A stretch of 64,000 nucleotides of DNA, from positions 472,543 through 536,542 of the forward strand of contig CALOBC010000040.1 of the NCBI GenBank assembly GCA_942491145.1, written 5' to 3'. Of this stretch, positions 42,060 through 51,366 are shown in pieces. Each line of letters begins with the position of its first letter. The first letter of the stretch is position 1. Source of the DNA: CAXQUZ01 sp942491145. GTDB lineage: Bacteria; Myxococcota_A; UBA796; UBA2385. A program made the position numbers and the translations under genes. The notes beneath the pieces were generated by a model. That model did no database searches. It had not been told where the DNA came from and saw nothing but the letters and a program-made list of their open reading frames with translations.

Positions 42060-43160
42060 TCAGCTGGGGTCGGGCTTGGGCGTCGTCGGACCGGCGGCCG
42101 GTAGCTCCGGCTTCTGGATGTACGTGGGGTCCAGCTTGCCCTCGAGTGCACCGAGGAAGGCCACGATCTCCTTGATCTCGCCGTCCTTGAGGTCCTTGCC
42201 GAGCTGGTGCTTGGCCATCAGCTTGACCGCGTTGTCCAAGCTGGTGATGGAGCCATCGTGGAAGTACGGTCCAGTGATCGTGATGTTCCGGAGCGACGGC
42301 GCCTTGAAGACGAACTTGTCGGACTCGTTGCCGGTGGCTTCTTTGCGGCCCTCGTCTTTGGTCTCGTAGGGCACAACCATGCCGAGCTTGAAGTAGCCCT
42401 GGCCGCCCAGCGCCACGCCGGAGTGACACGCGGTGCAGCCGGTGCTCATGAAGGTCGACAGGCCCTGGAGCTGCTCGGGGTTCAGCGCGGCGGTGTCGCC
42501 CTTGAGGAACGCGTCGAACGGCGCGGGCGTGACCAGACCCCGCTCGAACGCACCGATGGCATTGGCCATGTTGTCGTAGGTCAGCGGATCGGCATCACCG
42601 GGAAACGCGGCCTTGAACAGGTTGGGGTAGTCGGGAATGCTCGCAAGGACCTTGACCACGGTGGCCTCGTCCGGCATCGCCATCTCGACCGGGTTCAGCA
42701 CCGGGCCCTTGGCCTGGGCTTCGACGTCTTCGGCGCGGCCGTCCCAGAACTGGGCAACATGCAGCGCGGCGTTGAGCGAGGTCGGCGAGTTGCGGCCGCC
42801 CAGCTGGCCCTTGTGGCCGGGCGACGTGGGGTTGCCGTCGTCCCCACCGGTCAGCAGGTCGTGGCACGAGTTGCACGAGATGTCGTGGTTCTTCGACAAG
42901 CGTGGCTCGAAGTAGAGCATGCGGCCCAGGTCGATCATCTCCTTGGAGGCCTTCTTGTCGCCCATCCACTCCGGCAGGGGCTTGAACAGCGCGCCAGCTT
43001 GAGCGGCGAGCGCCTTGGCATCGGGCCCAGCGGGGGCGGCGGCCTTCTTCTCGGCGGCGGGCGCCTTCGGGGTGGCGGCCTTCGGGGCGTCGGGGGTGGC
43101 GTCGCCGCAGGCCACGAGGCCCAGGGCCAGGACGAGGGGAAGGGGGTTGCGCATGATCAT
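42060..43160 (-). CDS. Di-haem cytochrome c peroxidase (CcpA/MauG family) lipoprotein
   Basis: About 366 residues; starts at ATG 43160 or, two codons later, ATG 43154. Lipobox GLVAC, an Ala/Lys/Pro-rich linker, then a di-haem domain with CNSCH and CTACH and conserved blocks LGRMLYFEPRLSKNHDISC, NSPTSLNAALHVAQFWDGRAEDVEAQ, NPVEMAM, and FKAPSLRNITITGPYFHDGS. It reduces hydrogen peroxide with electrons from small cytochromes in the periplasm. A TAGCAAT/AATCCT stretch upstream may be the promoter. Confidence 0.92.
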   Translation of the reverse strand: MIMRNPLPLVLALGLVACGDATPDAPKAATPKAPAAEKKAAAPAGPDAKALAAQAGALFKPLPEWMGDKKASKEMIDLGRMLYFEPRLSKNHDISCNSCHDLLTGGDDGNPTSPGHKGQLGGRNSPTSLNAALHVAQFWDGRAEDVEAQAKGPVLNPVEMAMPDEATVVKVLASIPDYPNLFKAAFPGDADPLTYDNMANAIGAFERGLVTPAPFDAFLKGDTAALNPEQLQGLSTFMSTGCTACHSGVALGGQGYFKLGMVVPYETKDEGRKEATGNESDKFVFKAPSLRNITITGPYFHDGSITSLDNAVKLMAKHQLGKDLKDGEIKEIVAFLGALEGKLDPTYIQKPELPAAGPTTPKPDPS

Positions 43161-43186
43161 TCCGGGTGGCGGTTGGAGCAGGATTG

Positions 43187-44641
43187 CTAGCCTGCTGCCC
43201 CACCCGCTGCATCGACGGCGGTCAGGAACGGTGCAGATTCTGTGGTCGCCGGTATGCGGACAAAGCGCGCGACGGCCTCCATGTGGTGGGTCTGTGCGAA
43301 CAGGTCGACGCCCCACAGATCGGTGAGCTGCCATCCGCCCGCCCGCAGCACCGCCCGGTCCCGGGCCAAGGACGCCGGTCCGCACGACACATACACGAGC
43401 ACCTCGGCGTCTTGTTGGGCCAGGAACTCGGCGGCCTTGGGGTGCAGGCCCGCACGGGGGGGATCCACGATGAGGATCGGCCGCTCGCCGAGGTCGAGGG
43501 TGGGCAGCAGATCTTCCACAGTGCCCGCGTGCCACTCTCCGACAACACTGTTCAGCACGGCATTCTCGCGGGCCCGGTCGATCGAGTCGGCGTGCAGCTC
43601 GACCCCGATCACCCGGTCCACCCGGGGCGCGAGGGCGAGTCCGATGGCGCCGACGCCGCAGTACAGATCCACGAGGGTGCCACCGTGGCCAGCTTCCAGT
43701 TGGGCGGCTTCAGCGATGGTCTGGAGCAGCACCTCGGCGCCGGCGCTGTTGACCTGAAAGAAGGCGTCGTGGGGCAAGTCCAGGCGGGCCGACCCGAGGG
43801 TGAAGTGCAGGCGGGCTTCGCCGTGGAGCACCGCTTTGAGCTCTCCCCGGGCAACCTCAGCCACCCCATCGGTCACGACGTGCAGCACGCTCTTCACGCC
43901 CGGCACCGCCGCGACTGCATCCGCCACCACCTGGACCGCTTCAGCCGTCGCATCCGAGCTGGTCACGAGTGTCACCAGCATCGCCGGGGCATCCACCGTG
44001 CCCGCGTCCCGAATCACGAGGTGCCGCCAGGTGCCCGTGTGGGTGTGGCTGTTCCACGCCGGGCTCAGCGCCATGTCGACCACACACGCGATGACCGGCT
44101 GCATGGCCAGCGAGCCGAGGGGACATCCACGCAGGGGCACAATCTTGGAGTACCAGCCGGGGGGATGAAAGCCGAGAAAGCTTCCCTGGCCGCCATCTTC
44201 GGGCTTTCCGTCCCGGTCAAAGCGCCGCGCGCCGAAGCTCAGCTCCAGCTTGTTTCGGTAGTGATAGCCGTCGGCACACGTCGGTCGCACGCCGTGTACG
44301 TGGATGTGCTCATCGTCCGGTTGCTCACCAATCTCCACGAGACGCTTGAGCAGGTCGAGCTTGTGGTGGAGCTGGGACGACAGCGGCAGCTCCTGCAGCT
44401 GGCATCCGCCACACACCCCAAAGACGGGGCAGCGGGGCGTCACACCATCGGGCGGCGGCTCCAGAACCTCGAGCAGCGAGCCCTTTTGCTTGCGTCCGGG
44501 GCGCATCAACACCCGGGCCCCTGGCGCACCGGGGCGCACACCAAAGCGGCGACCATCGGCGGCCAGCCCGCTGCTGTGTTTGGCATCCAGGCGGTCCAGC
44601 AGGACCTCAACAGGCGCACGATGGCGCTTCCCACGGGCCAT
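43187..44641 (-). CDS. RlmD/TrmA-type RNA uracil-C5 methyltransferase with Fe-S cluster motif
   Basis: 484 residues. It methylates C5 of a uridine in RNA (23S rRNA or tRNA) using S-adenosylmethionine. The cluster cysteines are in CPVFGVCGGCQLQ and the later RGCPLG. The methyltransferase domain has FFQVNSAGAEVL, LVDLYCGVGAIGLALA, VDPPRAGLHPKA and the catalytic Cys in YVSCGPASLARD. ATG 44641 with GGAGG upstream was chosen; longer frames add Arg/Pro/Ser-rich shadow sequence. A TRAM domain is not apparent, and the exact target is unknown. Confidence 0.9.
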   Translation of the reverse strand: MARGKRHRAPVEVLLDRLDAKHSSGLAADGRRFGVRPGAPGARVLMRPGRKQKGSLLEVLEPPPDGVTPRCPVFGVCGGCQLQELPLSSQLHHKLDLLKRLVEIGEQPDDEHIHVHGVRPTCADGYHYRNKLELSFGARRFDRDGKPEDGGQGSFLGFHPPGWYSKIVPLRGCPLGSLAMQPVIACVVDMALSPAWNSHTHTGTWRHLVIRDAGTVDAPAMLVTLVTSSDATAEAVQVVADAVAAVPGVKSVLHVVTDGVAEVARGELKAVLHGEARLHFTLGSARLDLPHDAFFQVNSAGAEVLLQTIAEAAQLEAGHGGTLVDLYCGVGAIGLALAPRVDRVIGVELHADSIDRARENAVLNSVVGEWHAGTVEDLLPTLDLGERPILIVDPPRAGLHPKAAEFLAQQDAEVLVYVSCGPASLARDRAVLRAGGWQLTDLWGVDLFAQTHHMEAVARFVRIPATTESAPFLTAVDAAGGAAG

Positions 44642-44681
44642 CGCGGCCTCCGGTCGGAGAGTCAGAGAAGGGGGGCGAGGC

Positions 44682-47213
44682 TCAGGGGTGGCTGACGGTC
44701 TTCGTCTCGATGGTGTGGGCCGCGATGTCCGCTTCTTCGAAGTGCACATCCCGCAACACGCCGGTGCCGTAGAGCTCGCTCTGGTCGGCGTGGTGGGGCG
44801 ACGCGGGGGACTCGGCCTGGCTGTAGGTCGTGATCGCCCGCGCGCGGGGACCATCGTCGGTGAACTCCAGGGCCATCACAAAGGAGTTGCCGTAGTTGAC
44901 CAGGTAGCCGTCTTCGGTGAGGTCGGTCTCGCTGTTGACGACCGCCGATCGCCGGGGATCTTCAAGCAGGGTGCCGCTGGCGCCGCTGCTGTAGCTGGCG
45001 ATCTGGATGGTGCCGCTGGCGGATTGGCCGCCGGGGAAGGGCACCTTGGCGTCGCCCCGGGGCAAGAACTGCACGTCACCGAGCGCTGCGTCCGCCGCAA
45101 TGCCGGCGGCGTCGAGGCGCAGCAGGCCGATGGCCAGGGCATCGAGCACTGGGTCTTCGTCCACCGCCGCCGTCTCGAGCGGGGTGAGGCCCGTGGGGGT
45201 GTCGACCGGTGAGCTGGGGTCAAAGGCGATGTCCCACAGCGCGCCCGCGTCGAGGAAGTCGTCCACCGAGAACACGCCAGAGCCCAGCAATTCTCGCCAG
45301 ACCACCGCGCCGACGGCATCGGTGCTCACTCGGCCGTGCCAGGCCATGAGTGCGTCACAGCCGGGCCCCAGGTCTACGTCCACCTCTTCGCCGGTGCCCG
45401 GGTCCACCCGCCAGGGCCCGCCGTCCCGCCGTGCATTGCACCGCTCGATGACCGCGTCCAACAACTCTTCGGCGACCATGCCGCGGCCCGAGAGTGCCGC
45501 TGCCTCCAGCTCTGCGAGGTCGAAGCGTCCGTCTTCCCCGCTGGGGCTGTCCTCACCCGTCTCCATCAAGTATCGCGCATTCATGCGGGTTCTCGGGGAT
45601 CGTGGCGCCGCGTCTGGACCGTAGAGCGCGGAGTAGCCCGTGAGCAGCTCGTCGGGGTTGGTCAGCCAGTGGTTGTCATTGGCGTTGAACACAAAGTCGT
45701 CTCGGGTGAGCTGGGGCATCTTGTCCCAAGGCACCAAGCCGGGCTCACGGGCCCCGGGCTCTTCCACCCACCGGAAGGCCGGGTCGTCCGACGGCACCAC
45801 GAACACACCAAAGTCGGCAAAGATGGCCGCGATGGCATCGCTGGACCGGAAGGCCTCCCATGCGTCGATGGTCTCGGGGGCCCAGTTGGGCACGGCCGAC
45901 GAGTCGATGTACCAAGCTTGGCCTTGGTCATCGGCCGCCATCGTGTGGACCCAGGGGATGCCCAGGTGGGTGCGCTGGGCGTCTTGCAGCTCAGCCAGGG
46001 ACTCCGCGCGGTTCATGGCCGCCCAGGTCGCGGGCATCGCGAGGTTGTTGTCGTTGGCGTCGCTGATGGCGATGGCTTGGGTGCCGTTCCAGCCGATGAC
46101 CGGCGCGTTGATGACCGGACCGAAGCTCGACTGCCACGTCGACTTGGTCACCGAGCGCGTGCCGCCGTCGCCCTCCAGAACCTCGATGGTGTGGCTGGTC
46201 TCTTCCATGTCCCGCCAGCCATCGCCGTCGTTGTAGCGGGTGGGATCGTCGGGATCGAGCCGCAACATCGTGGCGATAAACCGGGGCGCACCGGACACTG
46301 TGTGGGTCCAGGCGACGTGGCGCGTGAACCCAACATTGATGAGGGGCACGCCCATCAACGACACGCCGTAGACGTCGATCTCACCGGGCACCGTCAAGTG
46401 AGACTCGTGCCACTGTCGGCTGCCCACGGCGGGGAAGTGGGTGTTGGACAGCAGCATGCCGCGGCCCGATGCGGTGCGCTCGCTGCCCAGGGCCCAGCCG
46501 TTGCTGCCGAGCAGCGGTTCTTTGATCAGCTCCAGCGTGCGCGAGATAGGGGGTGGCGGTGGCACCGGTGCGGCAGTGGACCGGCCGCTGGACGGTGGGG
46601 TGGCAGACCCGACGGCATCCACAAAGACCGCGCCAGAGCCCTGGAGCCCGAACGCCAGATAGTAGGCCAGCAGGTCGATGTGGTTGATGTCCCGCACCCA
46701 TGGGGCGCCCGCACATCGGGGGTCAGGCATGCCGTCCGTGCCGACCTCGTCGCGCCAGTCGTTGACGCCCGCGGCATAGGCCACGAGCCCCAGCTGGAGC
46801 TCTTCGTCCAGCTCAAACCACCCGGCTTCGGCCTTGGCCTTCACCCCGAGGCCCAGCCAGCCCAGGTCTTCGTGGATGTTGAGGTCGTCGCTGCCCGGGC
46901 CGTGCCACCGCGCCCGCTGGCTGTTCACCATCACCACTTGGTCCATCAGCGTGCAGAAGTGGTCGCGCGCGAAGGCGTGGCCCATGCCGTAGCTGACGCT
47001 GGCCCAGGTCTCGCCCTTGATGTGGGGAACCCCGTATTCGGTCCACCGGATCTCGGCTTCGTAGGGCCCGATCGCCACATCGTAGGGATCGGGGCCGGGA
47101 TCGCCGCCATCTCCGCCACTTGGGGTGCCCTCGTCCACGGGCTGGGGCTTCGACGTGTCGTCCCCGCTGCAGGCGGTGAGGCTCAAGACAAGGAGGAGGC
47201 GGGACGGGTTCAC
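44682..47213 (-). CDS. Penicillin acylase-family N-terminal-nucleophile hydrolase, lipoprotein
   Basis: 843 residues. GTG start with GGAG nine bases upstream; lipobox SLTAC. The family fold is seen in EIRWTEYGVPHIKGETWASVSYGMGHAFARD (alpha chain start) and, after a spacer, the autocatalytic cleavage site LLGSNGWALGSERTASG, where Ser of SNGWA becomes the N-terminal nucleophile of the beta chain, followed by LLSNTHF and the conserved FNANDNHW. Relatives cleave penicillin side chains or acyl-homoserine lactones, so quorum-signal degradation is possible but unproved. A GGGCTATTGG stretch upstream may be the promoter. Confidence 0.88.
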   Translation of the reverse strand: MNPSRLLLVLSLTACSGDDTSKPQPVDEGTPSGGDGGDPGPDPYDVAIGPYEAEIRWTEYGVPHIKGETWASVSYGMGHAFARDHFCTLMDQVVMVNSQRARWHGPGSDDLNIHEDLGWLGLGVKAKAEAGWFELDEELQLGLVAYAAGVNDWRDEVGTDGMPDPRCAGAPWVRDINHIDLLAYYLAFGLQGSGAVFVDAVGSATPPSSGRSTAAPVPPPPPISRTLELIKEPLLGSNGWALGSERTASGRGMLLSNTHFPAVGSRQWHESHLTVPGEIDVYGVSLMGVPLINVGFTRHVAWTHTVSGAPRFIATMLRLDPDDPTRYNDGDGWRDMEETSHTIEVLEGDGGTRSVTKSTWQSSFGPVINAPVIGWNGTQAIAISDANDNNLAMPATWAAMNRAESLAELQDAQRTHLGIPWVHTMAADDQGQAWYIDSSAVPNWAPETIDAWEAFRSSDAIAAIFADFGVFVVPSDDPAFRWVEEPGAREPGLVPWDKMPQLTRDDFVFNANDNHWLTNPDELLTGYSALYGPDAAPRSPRTRMNARYLMETGEDSPSGEDGRFDLAELEAAALSGRGMVAEELLDAVIERCNARRDGGPWRVDPGTGEEVDVDLGPGCDALMAWHGRVSTDAVGAVVWRELLGSGVFSVDDFLDAGALWDIAFDPSSPVDTPTGLTPLETAAVDEDPVLDALAIGLLRLDAAGIAADAALGDVQFLPRGDAKVPFPGGQSASGTIQIASYSSGASGTLLEDPRRSAVVNSETDLTEDGYLVNYGNSFVMALEFTDDGPRARAITTYSQAESPASPHHADQSELYGTGVLRDVHFEEADIAAHTIETKTVSHP

Positions 47214-47313
47214 GATGGCTCCGCGGATCGGCTGGGACGCCCACCAATAGCCCGTGCGGGCCGACGAGGCTGGGCAGTTCATCCCCGTCCCGGCGCAGGG
47301 GCCGGCGACCGGC

Positions 47314-47319
47314 TACCCT
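47314..47319 (+). promoter_or_regulatory. -10-like hexamer TACCCT upstream of the amidohydrolase gene
   Basis: TACCCT lies 22 bases before the ATG at 47342, leaving room for a leader with CCGGAGA as ribosome binding site. It belongs to the TA[TCG][CG]CT group seen at other genes. Confidence 0.4.
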
Positions 47320-47341
47320 GCTCGGCCTGCCCGGAGACCCG

Positions 47342-50300
47342 ATGACCTCGCTTGCCTGGATCCTGCTGTTGCCCGTCCTTCACGCTGGACCGAAGCTCGC
47401 GGATGATGAGCATGTCACCGGGGCCAGCAGCGAAGGCACCGCGGGGGAAGATCAGGGCGACAGCGAGGGGGCATCCGACTGGGACATCAACGTGCCCCAC
47501 GGCACCACCCACGACCTGAGCTTGTCCCTCGACGAAGCCACTTGGATGAACATCTCGATTCACCAAGACACCTTCGTGACGGACATCTTGGGCAATCTCT
47601 ACACCGGGTCCATCGGCGGAGGCCCCCTGCGGACGTTGACCACCGGGACAGCCTGGGACACCGAGGCGGTCTTCTCTCCGGACGGCCAGACCATCGCCTA
47701 CGCCAGCGACGAGGGCGGCAACGAGAACATCTGGCTGATGGACGTGAAGACCGGCGAGAAGCGCCAGCTCACCGAAGAGACCGAAGCCCGCATGACGGCG
47801 CCGGCTTGGGACCCCTCTGGCGAGTGGCTGGTCGTCCGGCGGCGCACAGTCGACACCCGCAGCATCGGCGTGACCGAGCTGTGGCAGGTGCACATCAGCG
47901 GCGGCGCCGGCACTGCGCTCACGTCCAAAGACACCCACCCCCACGCTGGCGAAGCGGTGGTGGCCGGGGATCACATCTACTTCTCCAACCGGGCCGGCCG
48001 CTTCGAGTATGGGCACAACCCGGTGGGGGGGCTGTGGTCCATCCAGCGCATCGACCGCAACACGGGCGCGATGGACAGCATCGTCCAAGGCAGCGGCGGC
48101 GCGGTCCGTCCGGTGGTGCATCCCGACGGCACCCAGCTTGCGTTTGTCACGCGAGACCGCACCCAGACCCGGCTGGAGCTGGTGGAGCTGGCATCGGGCC
48201 GTCGCCGCGTGCTCGCCGACTGGCTGGACCACGACCAGATGGAGGGCTTTGCGCTGCACGGTGTCTACCCCCAGATCGACTGGACCGACGATGGTGAGGG
48301 CATTGTGTTGTGGGCGGGGGGCAAGCTCTGGCGGGTGGACATGGATGGGGAGCGCACTGCGGTGCCTTTCCAGGCCGACGGCACCTGGCAATTCCACAGT
48401 GTGCCCCGGGCCGACAATGCCGTGAAGAACCAGGTTGTGGCCAAGGTCATCCGGTGGCCAGTGCAGAACCCCAAGACGGGTGCGCTGGCCTTCTCGGCCA
48501 TGGGGGAGCTGTGGACCCAAGACGCCGGCTCGTCGCCGGTTCGCCGCAGCGACAGCACCGGTTACGCCCCGGCCTGGTCCCCCGACGGCAAGAAGCTGGC
48601 CTGGGTCTCCTGGACTGACTGCCCGGTCGACGAGCCCGCGGTGGGCGCCGACTACCCCGACTGTGGCGGTGCGCTGCACATCTTGACAGGCAAGCGCGAC
48701 GAGGTCTTGCCGGTGCGGGGCCAGTGGAATGCCCCGGCTTGGCTGCCCGACGGCAGCTTGCTCGCATGGCGGGGCACAGGGGGCACAACCGCGGCGCCGC
48801 TGACCGGTGAGCCGCGCATGGAGCTGGTGTACTTGACGCCGATGAAGCGGGGAGAGTGGTCCACCAAAGTGCTGACAACGACGGGATTTCGGGGTGGTCT
48901 GGAGCATGCTCCGGTGCCGGTGGTCCAGGGTGACCGGGTGTACTTCCTGGCCACCCGACCGGGGGCAGGACGAGTGCCCGAAGAGGTCGTGCTGCGCAGT
49001 GTCTCTGTGCATGGTGCCGATCCCCGTGACCACCTGAAGTTCGATGGTGCACAAGAAGTGGCCCTGTCGCCGGACCTGCGCCATGTGGCGTGGCGCCAGG
49101 ACTACCAAGTGTTTGTGGCCCCGTTTCGGGCGACGGGTGCTGAGCAGGACCTGGGCGGAAAGGCCGTGCCCAAGCGCAAAGTCAGCGATGTCGATGGTGC
49201 TTGGCTGGCGTGGGCCCCCGATGGCCAGAGCCTGAGCTGGATGCAAGCCAACAAGCGATTCACGGTGGCGGTCGGTGGCGAGTCCTTCTTCGACGAGGAT
49301 GTGGAGCTGCAGCCCACCAAGACCAAGATCACGCTGCGCCTTCCCCGGGACCGCCCCACCGAGACCGTGGCCTACACCCACGCCACCGCGCTCACGATGA
49401 AGACCGTGGACGGCGCCCCCTGCACCGACTGCACAGTGGTTGTGAACGGCGACCGCATCGTCAGGGTGGCATCGAAGGGTGCGGTGCCCGCGGGTGCCCG
49501 CGAAGTCGACCTCACCGGCAAGACCCTCATCCCGGGCCTCGTGGATGTGCATGCGCACCTCCACTACACGGCCGGCGATGTGCTGCCGGCCCAAGAGTGG
49601 CGCTACCTCGTCAACCTCGACTATGGCGTCACCACTGTGCACGACCCGTCGGCCGACACCGAGCTGGTGTTTACCCAAGCCGAGCGGGTGGCCGCGGGCT
49701 TGTCGGTGGGGCCCCGCATCCACTCAACAGGCTTTGTGTTGTACGGCGCGCTGGGCAACTACAATGCCGAGACCGCAGACCCTGAAGCGGCCAAGCGCCA
49801 CGTCCAGCGCCTCAAGAGCTTGGGCGCCACGTCGGTGAAGGTGTACCAACAGAGCCGCCGAGACCAGCGCCAGTGGTACATCGCCGCGTGCAATGAGCTC
49901 GGCATGCTGTGCACGGCCGAAGGCGGCGGCGACATCTGGATGAACCTGGGCATGGTCGCCGATGGCATGCACGCCGTGGAGCACGCACTGCCCCGGGCGC
50001 CGCTCTATGAGGACGTCAAGGCCTTCTTCGCGGCGTCTTCCCAGGCCAAAGACAGCTGGGGCAGCGCCTACACCCAGACCCTCAACGTGGCCTATGGTGG
50101 GATGAGCGGCCAAGAGTGGTACTGGCAACACATGCATCCCTTCGCCGACGGCAGCCGGGAACAAGCCCGCATGTTGCGCCACTACCCCCGGCGCTTGCTC
50201 GACCAGAAGGCCTGGCGGCGGGGCGTGGTGCTCCAAGATGGTGACTGGAACCACATGCAGGTCGCGCGGGACGCCGCCGACATGATGCGCCGGGGGTTGC

Positions 50301-50599
50301 TGACGACGCTCGGCGCCCACGGTGAGCTGCAGGGCCTCGGGGTGCACTGGGAGCTGTGGAGCATGGCGGGACCGGGCGCGATGAGCCCCACCGAAGCGCT
50401 GTTCTCGGCCACCCAACACGGTGCCCGCTATCTGGGCATGGAGGGCGACATCGGCAGCATCGAACAAGGCAAGCTGGCCGACTTTGTGGTACTCAACAGC
50501 GACCCTCGTGAAGACATCCACAACTCAAGCGACATTGCGTTTGTGGTCACCAACGGTCGCGTGTGGGACGACGGCGCCGCTCAAGCGGTGGTGGAGTAG
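47342..50599 (+). CDS. Amidohydrolase (M38-like) fused to a TolB/WD40-type beta-propeller, secreted
   Basis: 1085 residues. Short signal peptide, then two runs of propeller repeats (about 95-330 and 380-640: AVFSPDGQTIAYASDEGGNE, APAWSPDGKKLAWVS, LAWAPDGQSLSWM), then an amidohydrolase domain from about 680, with the metal motif HAHLH in LIPGLVDVHAHLHYT, VTTVHDP, VSVGPRIHSTG-like segment and the terminal GSIEQGKLADFVVLN. Relatives include secreted imidazolonepropionase-like and dipeptidase enzymes. Substrate is unknown. The 3' end overlaps the convergent sulfotransferase gene by 19 bases. Confidence 0.9.
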   Translation: MTSLAWILLLPVLHAGPKLADDEHVTGASSEGTAGEDQGDSEGASDWDINVPHGTTHDLSLSLDEATWMNISIHQDTFVTDILGNLYTGSIGGGPLRTLTTGTAWDTEAVFSPDGQTIAYASDEGGNENIWLMDVKTGEKRQLTEETEARMTAPAWDPSGEWLVVRRRTVDTRSIGVTELWQVHISGGAGTALTSKDTHPHAGEAVVAGDHIYFSNRAGRFEYGHNPVGGLWSIQRIDRNTGAMDSIVQGSGGAVRPVVHPDGTQLAFVTRDRTQTRLELVELASGRRRVLADWLDHDQMEGFALHGVYPQIDWTDDGEGIVLWAGGKLWRVDMDGERTAVPFQADGTWQFHSVPRADNAVKNQVVAKVIRWPVQNPKTGALAFSAMGELWTQDAGSSPVRRSDSTGYAPAWSPDGKKLAWVSWTDCPVDEPAVGADYPDCGGALHILTGKRDEVLPVRGQWNAPAWLPDGSLLAWRGTGGTTAAPLTGEPRMELVYLTPMKRGEWSTKVLTTTGFRGGLEHAPVPVVQGDRVYFLATRPGAGRVPEEVVLRSVSVHGADPRDHLKFDGAQEVALSPDLRHVAWRQDYQVFVAPFRATGAEQDLGGKAVPKRKVSDVDGAWLAWAPDGQSLSWMQANKRFTVAVGGESFFDEDVELQPTKTKITLRLPRDRPTETVAYTHATALTMKTVDGAPCTDCTVVVNGDRIVRVASKGAVPAGAREVDLTGKTLIPGLVDVHAHLHYTAGDVLPAQEWRYLVNLDYGVTTVHDPSADTELVFTQAERVAAGLSVGPRIHSTGFVLYGALGNYNAETADPEAAKRHVQRLKSLGATSVKVYQQSRRDQRQWYIAACNELGMLCTAEGGGDIWMNLGMVADGMHAVEHALPRAPLYEDVKAFFAASSQAKDSWGSAYTQTLNVAYGGMSGQEWYWQHMHPFADGSREQARMLRHYPRRLLDQKAWRRGVVLQDGDWNHMQVARDAADMMRRGLLTTLGAHGELQGLGVHWELWSMAGPGAMSPTEALFSATQHGARYLGMEGDIGSIEQGKLADFVVLNSDPREDIHNSSDIAFVVTNGRVWDDGAAQAVVE

Positions 50600-51366
50600 C
50601 CGAGGGCCTGGAGCACCGGGCCGGCGATGCGCTCGATGGTGGCGATGTCGTCGGTGCTGAGATGGGTCCGCCAGCCGTCCACGGCGCGGCTGTGGATGGC
50701 TTCGCGCACGGCCTCGCTGCTGGCTTCGGTGGAGGGCAACGCTGCATCGCTCTGTTCATGGTGGAGCACGGCTTCGTCCCAGGGCTCGCCGAGAAAGCCC
50801 AACACTTGCTGCATCACGGCCCTGGGCATGGCCACGAGCTGCTCGTAGCGGACTTCCATGTAGCGACCCTTGACTTGGGGGGCGTCTGTGCTGACCTTGA
50901 GCAGGTACTGGGTCCAGTAGGTTGCGGCGTTGTTGACGCTGCGGGTGTAGGGCACTGGCTGGCCGGACTTGGGATCCACCCAGTTCTGGCGCACCAAAGA
51001 GGCGGCCACTGCCCGCCCGTCGCGGATGACGTGGATGAAGCGGGCCTCGGGCAGCATGCGCCCCAGGTCGGCCACACACAACATCACATTGGGTGTCTTC
51101 TCGGCGGGACGCAGCCCGGGGGGGGTGCTGTGGGCGAGCAACGTGCGGATGTAGGCCCCGGCGGCGGCGTCGAGCGTGGCCCGGCGGATCCCGGCGGCGG
51201 GCAACATCGACCCGAAGGTGGCCCACCACTCCCGCTGGGTGCGCACAATGGGGGCGATCAGCTTGCGCTCCGGCCCGCAGTGAAGCCGGGGATGGGCGTG
51301 GATCATGGCCCGAAACAGGGTGGTGCCGCTGCGGGGCACACCGCCGATGAAGATGGGTCCGCTCAT
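50581..51366 (-). CDS. PAPS-dependent sulfotransferase
   Basis: 261 residues. The 5'-phosphosulfate loop FIGGVPRSGTTLFRAMI is at the very N-terminus and the 3'-phosphate-binding motif is VIRDGRAVAAS near residue 120; YMEVRYEQLV is also typical. It transfers sulfate from PAPS to a hydroxyl or amine of an unknown acceptor. Its ATG overlaps the stop of the upstream glycosyltransferase gene (ATGA), so the two are likely co-translated and may modify the same glycan. Confidence 0.88.
   Translation of the reverse strand: MSGPIFIGGVPRSGTTLFRAMIHAHPRLHCGPERKLIAPIVRTQREWWATFGSMLPAAGIRRATLDAAAGAYIRTLLAHSTPPGLRPAEKTPNVMLCVADLGRMLPEARFIHVIRDGRAVAASLVRQNWVDPKSGQPVPYTRSVNNAATYWTQYLLKVSTDAPQVKGRYMEVRYEQLVAMPRAVMQQVLGFLGEPWDEAVLHHEQSDAALPSTEASSEAVREAIHSRAVDGWRTHLSTDDIATIERIAGPVLQALGYSTTA

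Noticed and set aside
47279..49723. An 814-codon minus-strand open frame under the amidohydrolase gene
   Set aside because: His/Val/Gly-rich shadow of the propeller repeats; the plus-strand frame has signal peptide, blades and metal site.
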